Shown here one piece after another: positions 8,233-17,456 of a stretch of DNA of 64,000 bases. A program made the translations under genes and the position numbers. Position 1 is the first letter of the stretch, and each line of letters begins with the position of its first letter. Below the pieces are notes generated by a model. The model had not been told where the DNA came from, made no database searches, and worked only from the letters and a program-made list of their open reading frames with translations. Origin of the DNA: Lepisosteus oculatus (Eukaryota; Chordata; Actinopteri; Semionotiformes; Lepisosteidae); contig NC_090709.1 of the NCBI RefSeq assembly GCF_040954835.1, positions 44,648,490 to 44,712,489 of the forward strand, read 5' to 3'.

Positions 8233-11200
8233 ATGGCTCTTAACATAATTTCTCTTAACACAAGAGGTATCAATGACAGAGTTAAATGCCAGTCTGTCTT
8301 TGATTACCTCCAGCAGAGAGAGGGAGATGTGTTGATGTTGCAGGAGTGTGCTTTAGCCTATCAAGAGAGGTATAAAAGTTTTGAAGATAGGTGGGATAAA
8401 GGGCCTTCTGTTTGGTCAGGGGACAATAACAACAGAGCCTCTGGCGTGGCCATTCTTTTCAAAGGATGGGCATTCAAATTGAAAAGTATTCAGAGGGTCA
8501 TAGATGGCAGGTTGCTGTGTGTGGATGTGGAATGGGGGACCGTTAACCTGCGGCTAATCAATGTGTATTGCCCTACTGACGTAGGAGGAAGGGTGGAGCT
8601 ACTCAAGGCACTCTCCCCCCTATTGTTATGCAGCACAGACGTGATAGTGGGAGGGGATTTTAATTGTATCTTAGAGCACACAGACAGGCAGTCTAGCTCG
8701 CCGATAAAATTGGATTCCAGCTCACTGGCCCTGCAAAACTTAGTTCAAGACTTTAAACTCTCAGACACATATAGATGTATATATCCCACAACAGCAGGAT
8801 ATACATGGTCAGGGAGGAATAGCAGCTCCAGAATTGACTATTGCTTTGTCTCAGAGAGAGTGAAAGTTGTTGGGGTCACTCTTCAGCCTGTCTTCTTCTC
8901 AGATCATCAGGCTTTAGGGTGTAGAGTGGAACTCCAGGGCGGGACTGTCTTTGGCCCAGGCCTCTGGAAACTCAACACAAAGCTGCTAGAGAACGAGGGG
9001 GTAGTATCCCGCTACAAGGAGAAACTATCACAGTGGCTGTCCTTGCAGTGTCTGTATGGGTCAGTAGGAGAGTGGTGGGAGGAGGTGAAGGTGAGGACAA
9101 AGGCCTTTTTCATGGCTGAGGGAAGGAAGGCTGCTGCCAGACGGAGAGGAGTGCTAGCCAGGAAACAGAGGCAGCTGCAGCGTCTCTACACGATGCTGCA
9201 CAGTGGCTTCGATGTGCTCGAGGATATCGCCCTTTTAAAAAAGGACATCCGGAGCATAGCGGAAGAAAGTAGTCGAGGAGTGCTGTTAAGAAGCAGAGTG
9301 CAGTTCTTGGAAGAAAATGAGAAGTGTACTCGCTTCTTTTTCAGGAAAGTGGTAGGCTCCAAGACTGTCATGGAAAGTGTAGTTGATGAGGAGGGACGAG
9401 AGAGAACAGAGCCGAGTGCTATCCTCTCCTGCACCGAGGCCTTCTACTCAAGACTGTACAGCTCTACAGAGGTAAAGGATGAAGATATTCATTTTTTTAC
9501 CTCAAAGCTAGAAAACATTTTGAGTGAAGAAGATAGGGAAGTACTTGAGAGGGATTTGACAGTAGAAGAGCTGAGACAGGCTATGGAGAGCTTACAGAAG
9601 GGGAAAACTCCGGGTGCTGACGGGCTCCCTAAAGAATTTTATTGCACCTTTTGGGATCTGCTTCAGGATCCGCTACTGCTCCTATTCGAGGAAAGCTACA
9701 AGACAGAATTGCTGCCTGACTCCTTAAGAGAAGGCACTATCTCTCTCTTGTTTAAGAAAGGAGCAAAAAATGACATAAAGAACTGGAGACCCCTCAGCCT
9801 GTTAGGCGTGGACACTAAGATCCTGTCCAAAGCCCTTTTCCTGCGCCTACAAAATGTAGTGGCCTCACTGGTAGGGAAAGAACAGACTTGTGGGATAGCA
9901 GGACGCCTGATGAGCGACAACCTGGCCTTGTTGAGGGATGTCTGTCTGTACTCTGAGGATCGCTCCCTCCCTCTGTGCATTTTAGGTGTAGACCTAGAAA
10001 AGGCCTTTGACCGCCTAAACCGGCAGTACTTAACATCGGTACTTGAGCACATGAAGTTTGGCCCCATCATGAGAAAGTGGATTAACCTGCTGTACACAGG
10101 TAGCAACAGCAGAGTCATGGTTAATGGCAATAGATCACGCACCTTTGAAGTCTGTTCAGGGGTGAGGCAGGGCTGCCCATTATCCCCCTTGTTATTCGTT
10201 TTGGCTATGGAGCCCTTAGCCTGTGCCTTGCGCCAGGATCAGGCCATTAATGGGATACCAGTGCCTGGAAGTGGGGGAGGAGAGGTAAAGACATCTCTAT
10301 ACATGGATGACGTCACCCTGCTCCTCTCTGACAATGCCTCAATTAGCAGAGCTCTGCAGTGCTGTGATCGGTTCTCTTTGGCTTCCTCCGCAAAAATTAA
10401 CACATCTAAGAGTGAGATTTTTTATCAGAACTGGAGGGAGCCAAAAGAAGGACATGATCTCAGGCTGCAAGAGAAGAGAATTAAGGTCCTGGGGGTGTAT
10501 TTTGGAGAAGAGATGGGAACAGTAAATTGGCAGAACAAATTGCCAATCTTAAACAAAAAACTGATGCAATGGAAGGACCGAGACCTCACCATGACAGGGA
10601 AGGTGCTGGTCATCAAAGCCGAGCTCTTGCCTGTCTTGAATTTTCTGGCTTCTACCTTCCCAATCCCACACCGTGTTGCGGCGGTGCTGAGGAGATTGAT
10701 GTTTCAATTTCTATGGGGTGGGAAGCAGGAAAGACTCAGAAGGGAAATAATGTACAGGCCGCTACCCTCAGGGGGGAAGTCTGTCCCAGATATTGCTACG
10801 AAGCTGCTGTGCATTTTCCTGGCCTCTGTGCTGAGAGGCTTTGCAACAGCACCTGCAGCGCGTACCTGGACTTATTTTTCCAGGCTCTGGGTAGGTAGGG
10901 AGGTGTTCAGAGTGTGGGGTGTCAGACCCAAGCTGGACGTCCCACTCTCTGACACATGCCCTGCAATTTATGGGACAGTTAAAAGTTTTCTAAGATCTCA
11001 CCCAATTGGCCATATTCCCCTCCGAGATGTCAGCGTCCAAAAACTGGAAGATTTCGTAGCACCCCAGAACAATAGGCAGACCCCTGTGGGCATTTTAACA
11101 TCAGCCCAAACAAGGAAGGTGTGGAAACACACATCCTCTAAATTTCTGTGCAACATTCACAGAGATTTAGCCTGGAGTGTCGTCCACCAGTGCTTACCGG

Positions 11201-11652
11201 TACGAACTTTCTTGTACCGTAGGGGCCTCACCCCCAGCCCTCGCTGCGTTAGGGTGGGCTGCGGCGAGGAGGAGACTGTGACCCATCTCCTGTGGTCCTG
11301 CTTTTTTGCTAAGGCCTTCTGGGCACAGTTTGAAGATTGGTTGCAGGCTCTCTCGCCCCAATTTACCCTGACCGCTGCTTTCATCATATACGGCATCTCT
11401 CCTGTCAAACTTCCCCCTGACGTGTTTGACAGGATCTGGGCCGTGGTGAACAGTGGGAAAGACGCCCTGTGGAGAGTGAGGAACATGGGGCTGTTCAAAG
11501 GCATCGAGATCCCAGTCAAGGCAGCAGGTAGCCTGGCCCTGTTCATCACCCGAGAGAACTATTACCTCAGAGATCTGTGGAGAGAAGGGAGGGAGGAAGC
11601 AGAAAATCTGTGGGAAATAGAGAGCATTGGACAGTATCTCAAGAAACTGTGA
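8233..11652 (+). CDS. LINE ORF2 protein: APE endonuclease, reverse transcriptase, C-terminal knuckle
   Basis: Start at MALNIISLNTRG (8233) is favoured over the ATG at 8194, because MALN is also the start region in the relic LINE at 61250. The protein is 1139 aa. Endonuclease motifs are in order: LMLQEC (metal-binding Glu), INVYCPT, VGGDFNC, SRIDYCFVS and FSDHQALG (catalytic His). RT motifs: NDIKNWRPLSLLGVDTKI, CILGVDLEKAFDRL (first Asp), GVRQGCPLSPLLF, and SLYMDDVTLL (second Asp pair; Met replaces the usual Ala of YADD). The C-terminal zinc knuckle is CVRVGCGEEETVTHLLWSC. The endonuclease nicks the target and the RT copies element RNA from that nick. Site choice in this clade is thought to reside largely in the endonuclease. 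Confidence 0.95.
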   Translation: MALNIISLNTRGINDRVKCQSVFDYLQQREGDVLMLQECALAYQERYKSFEDRWDKGPSVWSGDNNNRASGVAILFKGWAFKLKSIQRVIDGRLLCVDVEWGTVNLRLINVYCPTDVGGRVELLKALSPLLLCSTDVIVGGDFNCILEHTDRQSSSPIKLDSSSLALQNLVQDFKLSDTYRCIYPTTAGYTWSGRNSSSRIDYCFVSERVKVVGVTLQPVFFSDHQALGCRVELQGGTVFGPGLWKLNTKLLENEGVVSRYKEKLSQWLSLQCLYGSVGEWWEEVKVRTKAFFMAEGRKAAARRRGVLARKQRQLQRLYTMLHSGFDVLEDIALLKKDIRSIAEESSRGVLLRSRVQFLEENEKCTRFFFRKVVGSKTVMESVVDEEGRERTEPSAILSCTEAFYSRLYSSTEVKDEDIHFFTSKLENILSEEDREVLERDLTVEELRQAMESLQKGKTPGADGLPKEFYCTFWDLLQDPLLLLFEESYKTELLPDSLREGTISLLFKKGAKNDIKNWRPLSLLGVDTKILSKALFLRLQNVVASLVGKEQTCGIAGRLMSDNLALLRDVCLYSEDRSLPLCILGVDLEKAFDRLNRQYLTSVLEHMKFGPIMRKWINLLYTGSNSRVMVNGNRSRTFEVCSGVRQGCPLSPLLFVLAMEPLACALRQDQAINGIPVPGSGGGEVKTSLYMDDVTLLLSDNASISRALQCCDRFSLASSAKINTSKSEIFYQNWREPKEGHDLRLQEKRIKVLGVYFGEEMGTVNWQNKLPILNKKLMQWKDRDLTMTGKVLVIKAELLPVLNFLASTFPIPHRVAAVLRRLMFQFLWGGKQERLRREIMYRPLPSGGKSVPDIATKLLCIFLASVLRGFATAPAARTWTYFSRLWVGREVFRVWGVRPKLDVPLSDTCPAIYGTVKSFLRSHPIGHIPLRDVSVQKLEDFVAPQNNRQTPVGILTSAQTRKVWKHTSSKFLCNIHRDLAWSVVHQCLPVRTFLYRRGLTPSPRCVRVGCGEEETVTHLLWSCFFAKAFWAQFEDWLQALSPQFTLTAAFIIYGISPVKLPPDVFDRIWAVVNSGKDALWRVRNMGLFKGIEIPVKAAGSLALFITRENYYLRDLWREGREEAENLWEIESIGQYLKKL

Positions 11653-11924
11653 AAAACATTATCATGTTTAAATAAAGAATGTGATTTGCACCAGAAAAAA
11701 AGAAAATTGTTGCTATGTAACTGTTACCGTGTCAAAATGTAATGAGATGTGATCATATATACTGTTTTAAGTATGTATATTAATGTAAAGCTTTCTGATT
11801 TGTGATTTCCTGTATTTTTTTGTGAAAAGAAAATAAAGTTCTTAAAAATCGAAATCGAAATCGGTAGAGTAGTTGGATAGTTTTCTTGTTTTGTGGAAGC
11901 AGTGTTTGTTTTGCAGTTTACGAA

Positions 11925-13127
11925 ATGGCAACTTTTGGATCCCGCAAGAATCCTGTGCGTTTTGAGCTTTTGGATGACCTCTTCATGGATTGCATGCAGT
12001 TCAGCAGAAAAGTGTTGCAGAAGGAACTTGGCTTTGAACCTCGGCACTTGGATTTCATCTTTGCTCTCCCAGGTCAGAAAGCATTTGAGGTTGTTTTTGC
12101 TACCTATTCTCTGTTTGAACAATGTGTGGATGTGTTTGAGGCAAAAAGAGGGAAAGTTCCTGCCCTTGAGAAGATCAACTTGCAGTCTCTGACACACAGA
12201 GAGAGGAAAACGGTGCATGTTGTTATGTTCTCGGAACTGGCAAAGACGGAGGACATTCACACCTGGCTTAACCAGTACTGCACCGTCCACCATGGAACTG
12301 AGGTTAGAGATGTTGACGGTATAAAAACGGGAGCAAGGAAATTCGAGGTTCGCTTGCTACCGGACAATGTAAATGGAGGCTTAAGGCACCTGCCCTCTAC
12401 AATCCGGCTGGGCGCCTGCAATGGCTATGTTTTTTATGTGGGACAACCAAAGGTGTGTCGGCGCTGTGGTGCTGTGGGACACCTGGCATCGTCCTGCACT
12501 ATGAAATGCTGCAAGACCTGTGGCAAACACGGACATTTAGCCTCTGACTGTTCAATGCTGCCAAAGTGCAATTTATGTGGCTCGGAAGGACACGTTTTTA
12601 AGAACTGCCCTCACGCCTACGCCAATAAACTCAAAATGAGAAAGGATGAGGCAGTGCTTGCTTCAGCCAAACCAGCCCGAAAATCCAAAGCAAACAACAA
12701 GTCAAACAAAGAACCCTTGTTGGACAAAGACTCTCAGCCTCCAGCCAGGATCAGTCCTGCTGTGGCTCCGGGGCCGGTGGAAGAGAGATCCACTACACCC
12801 CCACAACCGCAGACTGCACCAGACAAGCACGAGGGTCTGAAAACCCCCGAGAACAGCGAGGACCCCTCCCCCACTCCTGCTCCTCAGAACAAGGGCCAGT
12901 GTGGGGCCCCCCGGTGGAGCGGGTCCAGCGAGGATACCCAGGATTCAGCGGAGCTGCTTTTCTCAGACTCTGCAAGTGCTACAGATGTCCTCCTCTCCTC
13001 CATCCAGTCCATCACGGAGGATCTGCAGCAGCTGGTGGGTGAGAGGGAAGAGGAGACTGGTGCATCGGCTGCACCCCTTTCCCCCTCAGTGCTCCCAGGA
13101 GCTGGACTTGAGGAAAAGGAAAAATGA
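11925..13127 (+). pseudogene. ORF1 of the second LINE copy, frameshifted near its end
   Basis: ATG at 11925 gives MATFGSRKNPVRF.. and the same three CCHC knuckles as the intact ORF1 (CRRCGAVGHLASSC, CKTCGKHGHLASDC, CNLCGSEGHVFKNC). One extra C in the run near 13080 (TTTCCCCCTC against TTTCCCCTC) shifts the frame. The protein then ends ..GAGLEEKEK at 13127 instead of running to the Lys-rich tail. The lost tail remains readable in another frame (12901-13317). The product lacks only about 80 residues, so knuckle function could survive. Confidence 0.88.
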
Positions 13128-13315
13128 CTCTGTTTTCTCCCCGAGCGAGGAGGAAGGAGAGCATGGTGATGGGGACAGCTGGAACCTCTCCACCCCTCCC
13201 TCTACCCCCTTCCTTGAAATGAACTCCATGAACGCTTTTACTGCTGCCACCCTGATGAAGGCTCATTCAGAGGATGGCTGGCAGGAAATTGGTAAGAAGA
13301 AAAAGAAAAAGAAGT

Positions 13316-14919
13316 AAATCAAGAGAGGTATAAAAGCTTTGAAGATAGGTGGGATAAAGGGCCTTCTGTTTGGTCAGGGGACAATAACAACAGAGCCTCT
13401 GGCGTGGCCATTCTTTCAAAGGATTGGCATTCAAATTGAAAAGTATTCAGAGGGTCATAGATGGCAGGTTGCTGTGTGTGGATGTGGAATGGGGGACCGT
13501 TAACCTGCGGCTAATCAATGTGTATTGTCCTACTGACGTGGGAGGAAGGGTGGAGCTACTCAAAGCACTCTCTCCCCTATTGTTATGTAGCACAGACGTG
13601 ATAGTGGGAGGGGATTTTAATTGTATCTTAGAGCACACAGACAGGCAGTCTAGCTCTCCGATAAAATTGGATTCCAGCTCACTGGCCCTGCAAAACTTAG
13701 TTCAAGACTTTAAACTCTCAGACACATATAGATGTATATATCCCACAATAGCAGGATATACATGGTCAGGGAGGAATAGCAGCTCCAGAATTGACTATTG
13801 CTTTGTCTCAGAGAGAGTGAAAGTTGTTGGGGTCACTCTTCAGCCTGTCTTCTTCTCAGATCATCAGGCTTTAGGGTGTAGAGTGGAACTCCAGGGCGGG
13901 ACTGTCTTTGGCCCAGGCCTCTGGAAACTCAACACAAAGCTGCTAGAGAATGAGGGGGTAGTATCCCGCTACAAGGAGAAACTATCACAGTGGCTGTCCT
14001 TGCAGTGTCTGTACGAGTCAGTAGGAGAGTGGTGGGAGGAGGTGAAGGTGAGGACAAAGGCCTTTTTCATGGATGAGGGAAGGAAGGCTGCTGCCAGACG
14101 GAGAAGAGTGCTAGCCAGGAAACAGAGGCAGCTGCAGCGTCTCTACACGAGACAGTGGCTTCGATGTGCTCGAGGATATCACCCTTTTAAAAAAGGATGT
14201 CCGGAGCATAGCGGAAGAAAGTAGTCGAGGAGTGCTGTTAAGAAGCAGAGTGCAGTTCTTGGAAGAAAATGAGAAGTGTACTTGCTTCTTTTTCAGGAAA
14301 GTGGTAGGCTCCAAGTCTGTCATGGAAAGTGTAGTTGATGAGGAGGGAAGAGAGAGAACAGAGCCGAGTGCTATCCTCTCCTGCATCGAGGCCTTCTTGT
14401 CACGGACGTCCAAGGGGACTAACCGTGGGGAGCAGGAGGGCGGAAAAAGACCCATATGCTTAGCGGCGATACGGGAAAAAGGCCCGGGCTCATTAGTGCA
14501 AAGAGTTCAGGAATGCCGTATAGAAACCTGTGCCCTCAGGGAGCGGACGTGGGGCGCCCTGGTGCTAGGCGGGTCTCAGGACATCCGAACGTCAGTGCTG
14601 AGCGAGGACAGAGTGCAAGACCCTGAAATATTTAGCCAAGGGAAAGAGAGGGACAGGAAGGACAGCAGACCAGAAACTAGGGACAGGACAGAGAAGGACC
14701 GCCCTCTGGCTGCAGAGGGCGTGACACTTCTACTCAAGACTGTACAGCTCTACAGAGGTAAAGGATGAAGAAATTCATTTTTTTACCTCAAAGCTAGAAA
14801 ACGTTTTGAGTGAAGAAGATAGGGAAGTACTTGAGGGGGATTTGACAGTAGAAGAGCTGAGAGGCTATGGAGAGCTTACAGAAGGGGAAAACGCCGGGTG
14901 CTGACAGGCTCCCTAAAGG
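13316..14919 (+). pseudogene. ORF2 of the second LINE copy: endonuclease remnant, interrupted
   Basis: The original ORF2 start is deleted. Homology begins at the equivalent of ..YQERYKSFEDRWDKGPSVWSG. Single-base losses near 13412 (CTTTCAAAGGATTGG against CTTTTCAAAGGATGG) and near 14150 break the frame. The best open piece is 13424-14224, with INVYCPT, VGGDFNC, SRIDYCFVS and FSDHQALG intact. A solo LTR splits the later part. The frame ends at the truncation around 14919. An ORF running past the break (14867-15067) is a junction artefact. Confidence 0.88.
14398..14726. mobile_element. Solo LTR inside the second LINE copy, with 5 bp target duplication
   Basis: A 329 bp insert begins TGTCACGGACG and ends GGGCGTGACA, so its ends are inverted TGTCACG/CGTGACA. 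It is flanked by CTTCT on both sides (14393-14397 and 14727-14731). The LINE sequence reads continuously across if one CTTCT and the insert are left out. TG..CA ends and a 5 bp duplication fit a solo LTR of Ty3/gypsy or ERV type. It is younger than the LINE copy it entered. A TIR transposon is less likely given length and ends. Confidence 0.85.
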
Positions 14920-15487
14920 GGTGTCTGCTTTTACTACTTGCACGAATGAAGGCAAAAAAAAAGCCAATCGATGTGAACGAACGGCGCTTTACAGAGGAGT
15001 ACTGCCTGACTGGATCGTTGATGAACGACAGAGGCCACTCCGACCTCTTCTCGGTTTTCTTCAATGACTTACTAAGGATCTTCTTCACATTCGCCCATGC
15101 AGGGGAAGCCAGTTACACCAAAGCAAACGCAGGAAAGTGCATTTCAAGCAGAGACCAGGAGGGACTTGTTTACACCGACAGTGGGCGGAGAATGGAACAA
15201 TGCGCCCAGCCCTGTTGCTGGAGCCGATTCTTGATGAGCTCTTGGGCTCACTAAGAGGCCCCCGCTGGATGCTAATCTTTCTGTTGTTCTTGCAGGTCCT
15301 GCGCTGCTTTTGAGCCGACAGAGCTCGTCCTGGTTTGCCGGCACAGCCCAATTGCAAATGATCGGCTACGCGTACAGAAGGAACGTGCGTTTGGTACAAG
15401 AGTGCACAAAGGCACCGGAAATACATTGGGAACAAATGACCGGTTGCTCAAGACCTCTGTGAAGTACAGGAGCGTGCAACACGAGGC
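14920..15487. other. Unassigned DNA between the LINE truncation and the tRNA genes
   Basis: Unrelated to the LINE. The plus strand has an open frame (14898-15254) containing KAKKKPIDVNERRFTEEYCL, which I do not recognise and cannot support as a gene. No RNA gene or repeat is evident. Confidence 0.3.
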
Positions 15488-15560
15488 TGTTTCCGCCCGG
15501 TCTCGAACCGGGGACCTCTCGCGTGTTAGGCGAACGTGATAGCCGCTACACTACGGAAAC
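15488..15560 (-). tRNA. tRNA-Val (AAC)
   Basis: The minus strand gives GTTTCCGTAGTGTAGCGGCT.., anticodon loop CTAACAC (AAC), B box GGTTCGAGACC, acceptor GGCGGAAAC and discriminator A, 73 nt in all. It closely matches vertebrate tRNA-Val(AAC). The anticodon stem has one U-G closing pair. No TTTT run is visible just downstream on the minus strand, so termination is unclear. It lies 110 bp from tRNA-Phe on the same strand. Confidence 0.93.
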
Positions 15561-15669
15561 CTGCAGTGACTGCTGCTGGTGTCTCGCTTGCGTTTCGGGC
15601 TGAGAAAGGGACGCGTCACTTTAGGCAGGGGGCGCTGGAGAGAGGAACAAAGGGCGCGATGAAACAAAA

Positions 15670-15742
15670 TGCCGAAACCTGGGATCGAACCAGGGACCTT
15701 TAGATCTTCAGTCTAACGCTCTCCCAACTGAGCTATTTCGGC
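15670..15742 (-). tRNA. tRNA-Phe (GAA)
   Basis: The minus strand reads GCCGAAATAGCTCAGTTGGG.., anticodon loop CTGAAGA (GAA), B box GGTTCGATCCC, acceptor GGTTTCGGC and discriminator A, 73 nt. It is near identical to vertebrate tRNA-Phe, with paired changes in the T stem. TTTT follows directly on the minus strand (15666-15669), giving a Pol III terminator. It looks functional. 15743-16111 beyond it shows nothing I can name. Confidence 0.95.
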
Positions 15743-16376
15743 GGTGCACAAAAACCTCAGCCACCTGCTCCAGCCTTCCTGTATTGTGGCATGAGCGCAC
15801 CAAGAGTAGCGGGAGAGTGTTGCAGGAACGTCACTCAGAAGGAAAGCCACCCAGCTGCGCCCTCTGAGCTCTGTCTAGCGCATCTTCCTCGCATGGACTC
15901 CTGCCTGCGACGGGCAGGAAACAATTAGCAAGAACAGAACGACACCCCATGGGTGTCTTATGACCGCACCTTAGGTTGTAACACGTGCAGGTGTGAGGGG
16001 TTGCCGGGCTACTTTGGAGCAGAGCTTGGGCGGAGGGGGGGCGGGAAAGCAGACAAAGAGGTGACACCTCAAGGTCTGCACGATCACAGCTCTCCGCCGC
16101 CCCAGGCTTCCGCTCGATAAGCTACTGGACACACCCGCCCCTCCTCACACAGACCGTGGAAAAGCCCCCGAGTGGGAGGGCTCTCTCTTCCTCCCAGGAG
16201 CTCTTGGACACGACGCCCAGACAGGGCGCGGGGAGCCGCCGCCTGCAAACACGGCTCCAGGCAGGACTCCACTCCGCAGGAGCCGCAGAGCAGAGGAGAT
16301 GAGGGCAGCTTAGCTCCTGTGCAGAGACCTGAGCTGTTGTTGCTGTGGATGCTGTCTTTTCTGTTCTCGGGGTAGG

Positions 16377-16590
16377 ACATCAGGAAGCACATTGAAGCGC
16401 TGCGACATGCACTGTACAGATCCCGCCACTACTGGGCCCGATTTCCCCGTTTCGTTTGTTGCCACGCACACTGTTTGGGGATTCGCCTAGCGCTGTGATC
16501 GAACAGACCCACTCACCTCTTAGTGTGGCGGGATCTGCATAGTGGATGTCGCAGCGCATCCTGCTTTCTCTTCAATGCATGTCCTGATGT
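16377..16590. repeat. Inverted repeat with ~50-70 bp arms
   Basis: Left arm about 16377-16428 (ACATCAGGAAGCACATTGAAGCGCTGCGACATGCACTG.. to CCCGCCACT). The right arm, about 16520-16590, is its reverse complement (AGTGTGGCGGGATCTG .. ATGTCGCAGCGC .. CATGTCCTGATGT) with a ~12 bp gap. The loop is about 90 bp. The same structure is in copy II (41727-41966). Confidence 0.75.
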
Positions 16591-16591
16591 A

Positions 16592-16643
16592 CCCTGGTCT
16601 CCCGCGTGACAGGTGGGGATACTTGCCAGTATACTAACGAGGA
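16592..16643 (-). pseudogene. tRNA-Asp (GTC) 5' fragment
   Basis: The minus strand reads TCCTCGTTAGTATACTGGCA.., with anticodon arm CACCTGTCACGCGGG (GTC), then GAGACCAGGG. It breaks off at the T arm and runs into the inverted repeat. About 50 of 72 nt remain, so it cannot make a tRNA. Confidence 0.8.
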
Positions 16644-17456
16644 AGACATCGCTCTCTTCTTAGTGTGCAAAACACTTACTTGCAGCATTGTGGGTGCTGT
16701 GGTTTAAATGCTATTGGTTTGTGAACAGAATACCCCTATTCCAGTGCATTGTGCCACATTAAATAAACACACGAGAAAAAGAGATTCAGAACGCAAAGCT
16801 GTGTCAGTGTTCTGTGTAAAAAATCGGTTTGAACATCATGGGAGCTGTTTTTAATAAGCTGCTGAGTAAAGAATATTTTAATCTTCCTGCTGTCAGTAGT
16901 ATTGTGCATATAGTTGACTCTTACCTGAATGAAAACAGGACGTAAAGGAAGGGTTTCAGAATTCAGACAAAGCTTTATTCCCGTGCTTACAGTCCGAGTA
17001 ATTGGAGACTGCGCTATTCTGTTGCCTATGGTCATATACGGGTTTTTCGCATGAAGCCGTATTGAACAGCATTTCTCGCGTTGTGAACTTGTGTATACAG
17101 CGGTCCCCCGGGTTCCACTTAGTGCGTAATTACGCATCGATGAAAAACCGGAGGTTTAAAAAAAGATAATTAGCTCACTGATACTTTGATGTAGAGGCTG
17201 TGGAAATATCCACGTCGTGGTCTTTAAAATGCATTTGGTTTAAAGGCGTTCTGTGCTTCCGTTGCGAAGATATGGACAAAAGAATATTCGTGCTTGGTCC
17301 AAAAACTGTAATATAAACGAAAAAGTAAAGGCTGAGAAAGCATTCACAATGTATTTTATGCACAAAGCAAGTATTCTCGCGAATCTAAGAGGTTTCGTGT
17401 AAACGCTACAGGCGTGGCAAAATCGTTTTCGAACTTCAAGCTAACTTTACCCCGGT

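Larger units (their letters stand above)
6722..11864 (+). mobile_element. Full-length Tx1/L1-type LINE inserted in a U1 snRNA gene; looks whole
   Basis: The element is about 5.14 kb. It has a short 5'UTR beginning AGTAGTTGG, an ORF1 with three CCHC knuckles, an ORF2 with an APE endonuclease, RT and a C-terminal knuckle, and a 3'UTR of about 210 bp with AATAAA, ending in three short repeats (AAAAATC GAAATC GAAATC) and GG. Both ORFs are open throughout. The 5' end abuts U1 nt 41 with no extra bases. The 3' end meets a second copy of itself. APE endonuclease plus CCHC ORF1 places it near the Tx1 clade of L1, whose members are known for inserting into fixed sites. Full-length structure and low divergence between copies suggest recent activity. 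Confidence 0.95.
11865..14919 (+). mobile_element. Second copy of the U1 LINE, head-to-tail behind the first, damaged and 3' truncated
   Basis: After GG at 11863-11864 and TAG, the LINE 5' sequence restarts (AGTAGTTGGATAG..). The copy follows the first one closely through ORF1 and much of ORF2, then stops abruptly at about 14919 (..GADRLPKG), where unrelated DNA begins. It lacks about 180 bp across the ORF1/ORF2 boundary, carries several small indels and holds a solo LTR. The RT domain, C-terminus, 3'UTR and U1 3' half are missing. Tandem head-to-tail copies at one site are expected when a site-specific LINE hits the same target twice. Confidence 0.92.
16112..17456. repeat. Dispersed 1.35 kb block, copy I (second copy at 41461-42829)
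   Basis: The block starts GCTCGATAAGCTACTGGACA and ends CTAACTTTACCCCGGT. Copy II is highly similar throughout and stops at the same points. It contains a tRNA-Asp fragment, an inverted repeat, and in copy II a tRNA-Val 3' fragment. No convincing ORF is conserved. It reads as a duplicated piece of a decayed tRNA cluster. Copy I lacks about 27 bp that copy II has around the tRNA-Val fragment. Confidence 0.85.

Noticed and set aside
14867-15254. ORFs across the LINE truncation point as a new fused gene
   Set aside because: The start lies in LINE ORF2 and the rest in unrelated DNA; no family is recognised and no splice or promoter signal is seen.
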